Below, piece after piece: positions 1 to 8,865 of a DNA stretch of 64,000 nucleotides; positions within the stretch are counted from its first letter, which is position 1, and every line of letters begins with the position of its first letter. The notes below the pieces were generated by a model, which was not told where the DNA came from, ran no database searches, and was given only the letters and a program-made list of their open reading frames with translations. The stretch is from Basidiobolus meristosporus CBS 931.73 (Eukaryota > Basidiobolomycota > Basidiobolomycetes > Basidiobolales > Basidiobolaceae), in NCBI GenBank assembly GCA_002104905.1, contig MCFE01000025.1:62001-126000 (forward strand). Reading direction: 5' to 3'. The position numbers and the translations under genes are program-made.

Positions 1-1427
1 AGCATGGGTGCACCATGGAGGCAATCTGTGTTCTTACCGAAGGTATGTATTCGAAGCAGATGCTGGATATCAACAAAAACAAATTGAACACAAAGATCCC
101 CAGCAACATCCGGTTTAATTTCCTCTCCATGGTGGAGAATTTCAACTTGGAGTTCTTGAGATTCCTAAAGTGGAAGTGCGGTTAGTCGTGCCCTCCGCCT
201 ACGAGACGCATCAGGTCCTACCGGAATATCTTGGTGTCTGAACCGACGTAGACTGCGACACCGTAGACGTATTCGGTATTCTTCAGTATGGTACCACGCA
301 GCAGCATGTTGTCCAATACAAGTGGCTCCACGCTGTCTTCACTCTGGTCATGAAGAATGGCTCGTCCGTCGAACGACGTCAACCTCTCGTTGGGTTCTTC
401 GCATTGAACACGCCCATGGATCCGGGCGATTTTCTATTTCCGAGAAACATTTAGATGCGGTCGAGTTGCCAAGGTGGCGATAACAAGCTTACTTCTGGAG
501 TATCTGATTCATGTGTGAACGGCACTGCTAATTTGCGCTTGAGGTTGGTTTCCCCATCCAGCTCCACAGTCTCGACAAAGCAGGTGTCGTCCTCGGTGCT
601 GGTGCTCAGGATCATCAAATCGGCTGGGATCTTCTCGTTTTTGAAAATCTTCAGCTGGAATTTTCGATTCGATTCAACAACGATTTCACTACACATCACC
701 CGAAATGCACACTCACCACATCCCCTGGTACGATGTTTTTACAGACGACGTCTTCCAGACTCTGGTTGCTTGCTTTCTTGTAGATCTGGTTGTTGGCTTG
801 CTTGTCCTGCTTGTACCGTTTCTGGAATCGATGCAAAGTCAGTTAGTTGGCCCGGTCGCAAAAGGCAGCCGCTGTCCGCTACGTACAAAATCCTCGAGTG
901 CGTCTTTCAGGGCGGTGACAGTGAGTACAAACAGTAAGGGTAGAATCTGGGTGATCGGCTCCAGGGATGGCTCTATGGCAACAAATATGGTCCCAAGCAG
1001 GAAATAGAGATTATAAAAGCGTCGGAACTAGGTTTGAGTGGAGCAATAGGGAAGTAGTTAGCAACATTTGGGCCCCGTGGGGTCGAGTAGGTGGTCGGTA
1101 TGGGGTGACACTTACTTGATAGAACAAGTTCTTCGGTAGAAACGTCAGTATGGTATATTTTGTTGTTCTGATGTAGTTCGTGGTGTAGTGGTATTTCTCT
1201 CTTAGGTCGACCTCGGGCTCGTTGAATACGACCTCGTAGCGAACTTCGTTGGTGTCTCGTCTTACGAGCTGCGGTGCAGCCACCACACTACTACTACTGT
1301 TGTTGAAATGCTGGGTGCGGAAGGTGGGTTGGGAGGCGGGGGGAATCCGATCCACCCCGCTTGTGGAGGAAATTTGTGTCGAGGCCAAAGAAGACGTATC
1401 GTCTTCCCTATGTTGTGGGGCCAGCAT
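1..1427 (-). CDS. P4-type ATPase (phospholipid flippase), 5' part, runs off the window
   Basis: Exons 1116-1427, 887-1027, 717-821, 493-654, 222-433 and 38-164 join through GT-AG introns of 57-88 bases in one frame; a GTAAGA donor below base 38 suggests another intron, although the frame is open to the edge. The 353 visible residues hold a polar N-terminus, TTKYTILTFLPKNLF (residues ~86-100), a first membrane pair (NLYFLLGTIF, then LPLLFVLTVTALKDALEDF), the actuator domain with DGET at 219-222 after IPADLMILST, and KFSTMERKLNRM leading into a third hydrophobic segment. P4-ATPases move phospholipids to the cytosolic leaflet of Golgi, endosomal or plasma membranes; DGET dephosphorylates the aspartyl intermediate. 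The phosphorylated Asp loop lies outside the window. The start at 1427 is the first ATG after an in-frame TAA 51 bases upstream. DRS2, DNF or NEO1 subclass cannot be fixed from this part. Confidence 0.9.
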
Positions 1428-2292
1428 ACGATGTGTGAAGTCAAGGGTTTCAAGGCGAAGAAGTGGTGGACCAGATTAATAGGGATTTAAGTTCGGACCG
1501 AAATGGAAGATTGGAAGGAATTATGTTACAGCGATAACCAGAAAATTTAAAATAGCATCGAAAATAGGTTGATCGATTTTAGCTCTTTATATTGACATTT
1601 ATATACTGTTCCCGATTTCCCGTTCCTTTTGGAGATCCGTCATACGATATAGGTATAAATTAAATAACAAGTGCGAAAATATCGTTTGATCAAGGGCGCT
1701 GAATGCCTGCGAAGAGATTGACTATTCGTTCTGTAGAGCAGAGTGGGCTCGGTCATGTCGCTTAGCTGACTTGAATACACTCGTAGGTGCTAGGGAAAGT
1801 CCGATGTTTTCCCGAAGAACCATTTGGCCTGTTATTGTCGGAAATATCACACCGGCCATGGTTAATTTGTACCATCTCCGCAGGATCATCGCCCCGACAT
1901 TCCGATGTTTAAGGCGATGATGATTATTGCGATGATTTTCGCATGGCTATGCAGATTGGACGGGGTATTGCCGAGAGCGGTGATGTAAATATAAGACCTG
2001 CTTATTTATAATCCGTTAGCTAATCATCCACGTTTAGTAAATTAACCTTCGGTACACGAACATCTCTTTCACATGAAACCACCTTGGAGTTTTACATTCC
2101 CCCACAATCATCTGGCCGTTTCACCATTCCATACGGATCTTGGTCAGGGCTTAAGAGGCTACTGTTTCTCTTTGCAGACATCACTATCAAACATGTATCA
2201 TCCTGTGGCAGACACGATTGCTATTGTACTCATAAAAGCAGTGAGTATTGTGATGGATGAGGTTGACAGTAGCTCTTCTCCTTGTTCCCACC
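1428..2292. other. Intergenic region between divergent genes, nothing recognised
   Basis: About 865 bases separate the flippase start (minus strand) from the secreted protein start (plus strand), so it must carry both promoters. I see no credible coding region, RNA gene or repeat. The short open frames here lack homology or a plausible start context. Confidence 0.5.
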
Positions 2293-2802
2293 ATGTATAG
2301 ATTCTCTGTTCTTACCGGATTGTTGCTCAGCGCTCTCCTGGTTGTGTCCAAAGAGTCCGAGGTACCGCCCCTGATTTGCCCCTCAGTTAGCAAGCCTACG
2401 CAGGAACTTGGTTGCCAGCGACTAGCAAATAGATATCCCAGAAGCAATATAGGTGTTTGCTGCACCTATCGCGACCGTTGTATAAGAACATGCGATCACA
2501 CCAAGCTGTCCTGCGAAATAGAGTATGCCTTGTGTATGGTGGGGGTTTGCCGCTCGGTGAGCATTCAATTCCCAGAGCTCAGTCAAACCGTGTGTCTAAA
2601 GCGCTGGTCCAGCATCGACGGTGGTGGTTTCAAGGCCTTCAACCTTACCGATGCCTACGACTTTTCCTGCGAATATATGGCTGAGCAGAGGAAGCTGAGT
2701 GGCTGTCCAAATTACCAAGGGGAAGTTCGACCAGTCTATCTGGACACCTTCCAAGATCCAGATTTGGAGAAGTTTCAAATAGACTGGGATATTCCCCTCT
2801 AA
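2293..2802 (+). CDS. Secreted Cys-rich protein resembling group XII phospholipase A2, catalytic His replaced
   Basis: A 169-residue single-exon protein with a hydrophobic signal peptide (residues 1-19, FSVLTGLLLSALLVV). The mature part has twelve cysteines (29, 41, 56, 57, 63, 67, 74, 81, 86, 101, 126, 138). The spacing CC-x5-C-x3-C-x6-C-x6-C follows the secreted phospholipase A2 calcium-dependent core, in which CC-x2-H-D-x-C supplies the catalytic His-Asp pair. Here the block reads CCTYRDRC: Asp61 is kept but His is Arg60. Known group XII members include an animal pseudoenzyme that also lost this His. The protein is therefore probably secreted and catalytically dead, perhaps a lipid- or protein-binding module; this is inference. 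I chose ATG 2293, in the context CCACCATGT and directly before the signal peptide, over an in-frame ATG at 2257. The family assignment rests on Cys spacing read by eye. Confidence 0.65.
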   Translation: MYRFSVLTGLLLSALLVVSKESEVPPLICPSVSKPTQELGCQRLANRYPRSNIGVCCTYRDRCIRTCDHTKLSCEIEYALCMVGVCRSVSIQFPELSQTVCLKRWSSIDGGGFKAFNLTDAYDFSCEYMAEQRKLSGCPNYQGEVRPVYLDTFQDPDLEKFQIDWDIPL

Positions 2803-2847
2803 CCACTTCCCCTAACATTAAGCTGGCCTATTACTTCGCATCCTCAT

Positions 2848-2853
2848 AATAAA
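2848..2853 (+). terminator. Candidate poly(A) signal of the secreted-protein gene
   Basis: AATAAA lies 46 bases after the stop codon, in an otherwise noncoding stretch. Confidence 0.4.
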
Positions 2854-3108
2854 CCAATAGATTTCAATCGGTCGTCCAAGTATTCATGTGCACATGGAGA
2901 GCTAGATAAACCATGCTGTGTTTAATTAGTTGATCCAATGGCTGGATTAATGAAACTATTTATATTCTAGGATATTATATCAGGTGATCATTTTTGGAAA
3001 AGGTCCAAACAAGTAAGGGAAGTACGATAGATGAAAGTCAAAGTTATACCAAATATACATGACGTGCAGAGTAGGGTTTGAGAAGTGTGTCTATAGAGGA
3101 GCTTGCAT
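2854..3108. other. Short convergent intergenic region
   Basis: About 255 bases lie between two convergent genes. It should contain both 3' ends; no other feature was seen. Confidence 0.4.
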
Positions 3109-3624
3109 CTATGGTTTCTCACTCTTGCATTTCGGCCTGGCTGTTGCGAAGGCCTGTTGCTGTGAGTTGGTGGTATCGATGGATTCTAATTTACAAAGTA
3201 GCTTTTCTAGACATCTGCGGGTTGCTTGGTTTTCCTCGCGCAACTCCTGCACCTGCTTTGCAAGTAGTTGATGCTCCAGCTCTTTGCGCTCTACTTGAGC
3301 TTTCAGTGTTTTCAGCATCTCCTGGGAGGTGAATAGCACTTCCTCGATCTGGTTCAGGGCGTTCTTTGCTTTGGATACGTTTTGGGCCTTGGCGGCGGCT
3401 TGTTTCAGCTGCTTGGCTGCTTGTGAAGGCTCCGCCTTGGTTGCGGGCGGTGCTCTTGTGAAGGCGCGAAGTTGTGGCGGAAGGGTATCTGTGGTTAACT
3501 GGGTGGTGTCGAGGGCGCGTGGGACACTGGATGTGCTGAGAACACTGGCATAACGGACCTGTTTAGAGAGTCCAGGGCGGAGGAAACGACTTAACGTCTG
3601 TTGTGACTTGAGAGATAACGACAT
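3109..3624 (-). CDS. Unrecognised protein, mitochondrial-type presequence plus coiled coil
   Basis: A 171-residue single-exon protein whose family I do not recognise. Residues 1-40 are rich in Ser, Arg and Leu with no acidic residue (SLSLKSQQTLSRFLRPGLSK), typical of a mitochondrial targeting presequence. Residues ~70-150 are rich in Ala, Lys, Glu, Gln and Leu with heptad-like spacing (LKTLKAQVERKELEHQLLAK), so a long helix or coiled coil is likely. The C-terminus is short and basic. It converges with the secreted-protein gene and diverges from the trehalose gene. The frame is clean, and CpG content matches the neighbouring host genes. It could be a small mitochondrial scaffold or assembly factor, but that is only inference. 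Start 3624 is the first ATG and directly begins the presequence. Confidence 0.65.
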   Translation of the reverse strand: MSLSLKSQQTLSRFLRPGLSKQVRYASVLSTSSVPRALDTTQLTTDTLPPQLRAFTRAPPATKAEPSQAAKQLKQAAAKAQNVSKAKNALNQIEEVLFTSQEMLKTLKAQVERKELEHQLLAKQVQELREENQATRRCLEKLLCKLESIDTTNSQQQAFATARPKCKSEKP

Positions 3625-5059
3625 GGTGGAGTACGAGAAGTCTAGAACTCAATGTGACCGATTGCGTGTGAAGGAACAAATGCAAGAGGCAAGTCTGAAT
3701 AAAATTCCAAATAATTTAGAACAACTTGTGGTGCAAGTGACATGTCAAAAGATGTACCATCCGTTTATATACCACTGGGTTCTTGTTTGTGGGAAAATAA
3801 ATCAATCTCTATTATAGTAGACATAATATACCCATCTGAAACAGAACCCATCATGAGCAGGCCCCGATTGGACTGTGGATTTGATTGATTCCATTCTCCT
3901 GACCCCCCAACAATTGGCAAAAGACGTGGATATTCCATTTGCTCCAGAGGAATTCTATATTTTTAGGTTTTACGCGATTTGGAACTCTCCTAGCTCTTGC
4001 GCAAATGAGTTGCTCTGATGCCACCAAATTAGTCGCATCCGAATTAGCCTAGTTTAGCAAGGTACCCACCGAACTTGTTTTCTCATTCCATCCACCTGAG
4101 CTCGCACAGTTTCATGCTACACCATACGTCAAATAATGACTTGCCAATGAATGTAAGTGGCTCAGCAGGTGGCTCAATGGAAACCAAGTACAGAAGCTGC
4201 CGCCATTGGAGATCCGTGGTTTTTACCAAATATTCCCTGTGCTGCTAATCATTCCAATTGATTATGACTCATGCGATTTGTAATTCCCAATATCCTGCTT
4301 ATAGATTGTCTCATGCAGTGAGTGCTTGAAACATCTCGGCTAAATTACCATACAACATTTGTAGCTTATTTGGATCACGATACTGTGTGCGTGCTGTACT
4401 AAAAATACCCGCATTGGTTCCCATCATTGAGGACTGCTGATTAACCAACTTATCATTAGCCTGTATTGGTTGCGTAAATAGCTTGCGTAAATGGCTTGCG
4501 TAAATAGCTTGGCTGTTTAGCTTATGCAGTATTCCTCTGATTGAGTCATACTTCTAGACTGCCCGTTTGGTATATATCAATCATTATGCATGAAGGGCGC
4601 TGTTCTAGTTGACATGCTACATACAGGTCACTAGATGTTGCTGTAGCGTCTGTATGCCTTCGAGCTGGCGTATAATAAATGAACGTTTCACATGCTCCAG
4701 GTTTGTTCGGACAGACAGTGTTTCCAAATAGCAAGATGGGTGGTTTTTCTGGTATACCCGTATCCGCTCTAGGCTGCACCTGGATTTCATGGAAAATTTA
4801 CACCTCGAAGGCCATCACCCTGCTCATGTTATCCAGCCTTGAGTCGGGTGGAAAATTAATTTATACCATTTCCAGGCATTGTTCATGAATACGTCAATCG
4901 CATTCATCAATTCACGTCATCCGTGATGAAGTCTCGATATTTTCTTTTTTCTTGACCTATCCTGCACTTCACTTCTCCTTTGACGTCATCGTTGAATGGC
5001 GGGTACGATCATTTAATCTCCGCATATCGATTCTTTCCCTTCAACCGCATACATACAAC
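3625..5059. other. Long intergenic region, no gene seen
   Basis: About 1.4 kb lie upstream of the trehalose gene. Short open frames have no recognisable product and no coding-like composition. Apart from the 13-base tandem repeat I find nothing. The last ~100 bases, pyrimidine-rich and ending CATACAACATG, are the likely 5' leader of the trehalose gene. Confidence 0.45.
4471..4509. repeat. Three tandem 13-base units
   Basis: TGCGTAAATAGCT is repeated three times head to tail with one substitution (A to G in unit two). It is a small satellite in the upstream region of the trehalose gene and could be a repeated binding site; nothing supports this beyond its form. Confidence 0.7.
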
Positions 5060-7579
5060 ATGCCCTCCGAACCCTCCTCCCCTACCAAAGGCGACTCTAA
5101 CCTACGTTTGCTGGTGGTGTCGAACCGCTTACCTGTCACCATTTCTAAGAACGAGGATGGATATCAATTCAAAATGAGTTCTGGTGGCTTGGTTTCCGCC
5201 CTTAGCGGACTTAAAAAAATGATGACCTTTACTTGGATTGGTTGGCCCGGTATGTTGTATCCCTCTTCCAGGAGTACCTTCTCAGCTGATCCAATCTAGA
5301 TAACTAATCGTCTCTCCCGAAAACCTTAGGTATCGACATCCCCAAGGAAGAGCGCGAGGAGGTACGCCAGAAGCTTCTAGAAGAGCATTCTTGTCTACCA
5401 GTCTTTTTGGATGACGAGACTGCGGATAGACATTACAACGGTTTCTCAAATAGGTAGGCTCGCGGAGAAAGTTTGTTTGGCTATATGGTCAGAGGGCTTA
5501 TCTGCTTTCCAATCATGTAGTATTCTCTGGCCTCTATTCCATTATCATCCCGGAGAGATATCCTTCGACGAGGAGGACTGGGAGGCGTACCAAACTGCCA
5601 ATGCCTGCTTTGCAGATGCTATCAACGAGATTGTGAACGACAACGACCTAGTTTGGGTGCAGGACTACCATCTTATGCTCTTGCCACAGATGCTGAGGGA
5701 GAAGATCCAGGGGAAAAACAACGTGAATATCGGATGGTTTCTGCACACCCCATTCCCCAGTAGCGAGATATACAGGTTAGTGCTAACGGTGATCCTTCAG
5801 ATGTTACGGCCCCATGATTAATCCACAAACTACAGAATCCTTCCTGTCCGAAAGGAAATACTTCTGGGTGTCCTCAGCGCAGACTTGCTCGGTTTCCACA
5901 CCTACGATTATGCACGCCACTTCCTCTCATCATGCACGCGCATTCTAGGCTTATCCACTGTGCCAAACGGAGTGGAGTATGAGGGGAAGCTTGTTCATGT
6001 GGGCACGTTTCCCATTGGAATCGACCCGGAGAAATTCACGGAAGGGCTTAAGATGCAAAAGATCCAGGATAGAATCTCATTCTTGAAACAAAAGTTCGAG
6101 GGGGTGAAGATTCTTGTCGGTGTTGATAGACTAGATTACATCAAAGGTGTTCCACAGAAGATGCATGCATTGGAGGTATTCCTAAACAACCACCCGGAGT
6201 TCATTGGAAAGGTGGTTTTGGTCCAGGTGGCGGTCCCATCACGTGGTGACGTCGAGGAATATCAGATGCTACAAAGCACAGTGAACGAACTGGTCGGTCG
6301 GATCAACGGAAAGTTTGGCACCGTGGAGTACACCCCTATACATTTCTTGCACAAGTCGGTTACTTTTGATGAGCTTGTGTCGTTGTACTCCATTGCCGAT
6401 GCCTGCATAGTTTCCTCCACTCGAGATGGAATGAACTTGGTGTCGTACGAGTATATCTCTTGCCAGCAAGAGAAGAACGGTGTGCTGGTTCTGAGTGAGT
6501 TTGCTGGTGCAGCGCAATCCCTCAATGGCTCAATCATAGTGAATCCATGGAACACTGAGGAGCTAGCCCAAGCCATGTATGACGCTGTGACCATGCCTGA
6601 AAGTCTTCGTAAGTCCAACCACCAGAAACTATATCGCTACGTGACCAAGTACACTGCCGCCTACTGGGGCCTGAGCTACGTGAATGAGTTGAGGAGGATC
6701 AGTGAAGAGTTCGACCATCATCAATCACTTCCCAAGCTTAGCAGCCAGTACGTTATTTCTCATTTCAAGAAATCACAGAAGAAGAAGTTGATTCTTTTGG
6801 ATTATGATGGTACGTTGACAGCTACACATCGACTTCCGGAGTTCGCCAAACCATCTCCCGAGGTTATCAGAGGCTTGAAGGACCTGGCATCCAAGCCAGA
6901 TACATACGTATATATCCTCTCCGGTCGCGCTCGTGACCATCTGGACACGTGGTTCCATGATACCGGCGTGGGGCTCTCTGCTGAGCACGGTTGCTTCTAC
7001 AAGCATCCTGCATCCATGAAAGACTTCGATCCTAATCAGACCGGTGAGGTCGAAAAAGGTAAATACGTCAAGCCCGAGACCAATGGGTGGTTCCGTTTGG
7101 TGGAGCAAGTGGACCCCACTTGGCGAGATACCATTCGCCCACTTTTCCAGCATTATACCGAAAGAACCCCGGGGTCGTTCATAGAGGAGAAGGAGATCAA
7201 CCTTACATGGCACTACAGAAATGCTGACCCCGAGTTCGGTAGCTGGCAGGCTAGCGAGCTACAGATCAACCTTGAGAAGTTGCTAAGCCATATGGCGTTG
7301 GCCATTGTTCTGGGCAGCAAGACACTGGAGCTTCGACCATCGTCGGTTGATAAGGCCACCGCAGTCAAGGCCATCATCAGAGACTTGAATCCCAGCGAAA
7401 CAGACTTCATTTTCTGTATCGGCGACGGGAAAACAGACGAGGTTATATTTAACGTGCTGAACGAGATGAGCGTGGATGTGATCACAGCAACTGTTGGCAA
7501 GAAACAAACCGATGCCAAATACTACGTCGACGGGGTTCGCGATGTCACCAGTCTGCTGAAGACACTGGGTAGTCTGTAG
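5060..7579 (+). CDS. Bifunctional trehalose-6-phosphate synthase/phosphatase
   Basis: Exons 5060-5249, 5330-5453, 5521-5775 and 5836-7579 encode 770 residues. The N-terminal part is a family 20 glycosyltransferase making trehalose-6-phosphate from UDP-glucose and glucose-6-phosphate: VSNRLPV near the start, WIGWPG at the first splice, FSNSILWPLFHY at ~102-112, QDYHLML with Asp152, GWFLHTPFPSSEIYR with His179, and DGMNLVSYEY further on. From residue ~505 a HAD-type phosphatase follows: LDYDGTLT with Asp511 and Asp513, YILSGRARDHL, and GDGKTDE at 718-724. It should remove the phosphate to give trehalose. Both active sites look complete, so one cytosolic polypeptide could run both steps of stress-sugar synthesis. 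Budding yeast splits these steps between two subunits. Gln151 precedes Asp152 where many relatives have His. The splice sites restore the frame exactly. The start gives a short Ser/Pro-rich leader before the domain. Confidence 0.95.
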
Positions 7580-7740
7580 ACGAGCATGCCCCATTTGAAC
7601 GCCTACCGTCTTGTCTTGTGTAACTTTGTTAATCGAACCAAGGTCCTCAATGCCTATGAATATACTTGAATTGTATCGTACCCGTTATGTAACCATCCAC
7701 CCCCACCATCATATCTTTGCCCAAATGCCATCCACAACAC

Positions 7741-7786
7741 ACTACTGCTGCTTCCCTTCACTACTGCTGCTTCCCTTTGTAATAAA
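7741..7786 (+). terminator. 3' end region of the trehalose gene with poly(A) signal
   Basis: Two copies of ACTACTGCTGCTTCCCTT lie in tandem (7741-7759 and 7760-7778), followed directly by AATAAA at 7781-7786. The pyrimidine-rich tract plus AATAAA is a plausible cleavage and polyadenylation region, about 200 bases after the stop. Confidence 0.45.
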
Positions 7787-7888
7787 TCGAATTGACCAGA
7801 AAATATCCAGGTGTGGCTAGGGAATGACTAGATTTATTGAGAGATGCATGGTGGGTGATCGAAATCAACCAAAATATTACTTGGTAAT

Positions 7889-8344
7889 CTAATGTTCGCA
7901 GTGGGCCTTGTAGGCTTCCTCATCCATCAAGGTATCAATTTGGGAGACATCGGCAAGCTTGATCTTGCAGAGCCATCCGTTCTCCTCGGGGGAGGAGTTG
8001 ATAAGGCTGGGCTCGCTTTCCAAGGCGCTGTTGGATTCGACGATCTCTCCGGCAAGGGGAGCGAAGATGTCAGAGGCAGCCTTGACTGATTCGACAGCAC
8101 CGATTTGGGCCATGGTCTCGACGGTAGCTCCGGTTTCGGGGATTTCTACGAAAACGACATCACCGAGAGCCTTTTGCGCGTAGTCGGTGATACCGACGGT
8201 ACCAACACCATCGGTAACGGAAACCCACTCGTGGTCCTCAGTGTACTTCTTGATGGTAGAGTAGTAGGCGGCTCTGTTAACAGAGGCTCTGAGGGAGGTG
8301 GTGTAGTTGCGAAGGAGAGAGGAGGAGAACACACGAAGGGACAT
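7889..8344 (-). CDS. gcvH: Glycine cleavage system H protein, mitochondrial
   Basis: A 151-residue single-exon protein. Residues 1-30 form a mitochondrial presequence (Arg/Ser-rich, ending RAAYYST). The H-protein fold follows: YTEDHEWV at 34-41, GTVGITDYAQKALGDVVFVE, and the lipoylation block GAVESVKAASD with Lys88 as the lipoyl acceptor. The C-terminal region NGWLCKIKL...MDEEAYKAHCEH matches family length. The protein shuttles the aminomethyl group between the P, T and L proteins in the matrix. I chose ATG 8344 rather than the in-frame ATG at 8422, because the 26 extra residues would precede the presequence. It converges with the trehalose gene. Confidence 0.95.
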   Translation of the reverse strand: MSLRVFSSSLLRNYTTSLRASVNRAAYYSTIKKYTEDHEWVSVTDGVGTVGITDYAQKALGDVVFVEIPETGATVETMAQIGAVESVKAASDIFAPLAGEIVESNSALESEPSLINSSPEENGWLCKIKLADVSQIDTLMDEEAYKAHCEH

Positions 8345-8865
8345 GTTGAAGATACTACTGTAAACGGATGAGCTTGAATCAGTGTGAAGGATGTCGTGCA
8401 TCGCATGGCAGTTTAATAGCAACTCCTGGTGCCCCAGTCACTGCTATCACTGTCACACCAGATATTCAACCAGATCAGTTAATCCTTCGAGACTCTTCAC
8501 ATATTGATTAGATGAAAAGCCACTTTGGAGATACAGTATCCAAACCACGCAGTTGATTGATTTTTCCCCGACATATTCCGCACACTTACACCTCTTCCCT
8601 TTAAAGCTCTCTGGTGGCACGTTGTTCGATCATCTATTACGGGATATTTTCTCAATCTCCCAAGATTATCTTCGTAATCACTTGAGCGATTATCAGTCAC
8701 GTTCGCCATTGATTGAAATCAGAGGAGATTTGGGAAACCATCAACACATAAGCTGCTACGAATATGAAAAAATTTATTGTGTCACCGGGTCCATCTACTC
8801 TTGGGCGGACTTCTGTGTGTGCGGAGAGGAGGGGAGGGGAGGGGAGGGTTTACAGGTCCAGTCCT
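8345..8865. other. Promoter side of the H-protein gene and 3' flank of gatB
   Basis: About 520 bases between two minus-strand genes. Open frames on the plus strand near its right end are antisense shadows of gatB. The only distinct element is the G-rich tract listed separately. Confidence 0.4.
8831..8848 (+). other. G-quadruplex candidate
   Basis: Three G4 runs and one G3 run are separated by single A bases, 17 bases downstream of the gatB stop. The plus strand could form a DNA quadruplex. The gatB transcript would carry the C-rich complement, so any RNA effect would come from a C-rich tract in the 3' UTR. Confidence 0.6.

Noticed and set aside
455-937. 160-codon open frame on the plus strand
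   Set aside because: It is antisense to flippase exons 2-4, which translate into clear P4-ATPase motifs; the plus-strand product has no recognisable features.
2257-2292. Upstream in-frame ATG for the secreted PLA2-like protein
   Set aside because: It would place 12 residues before a good signal peptide; the ATG at 2293 has a stronger context and begins the signal directly.
7892-8371. Plus-strand open frames over the H-protein gene
   Set aside because: They are antisense shadows of a highly conserved gene; their Gly-rich and Val-rich products reflect the codons of the opposite strand.
8345-8422. Longer start for the glycine-cleavage H protein
   Set aside because: It adds 26 residues ahead of a complete mitochondrial presequence; the downstream ATG at 8344 fits family structure.
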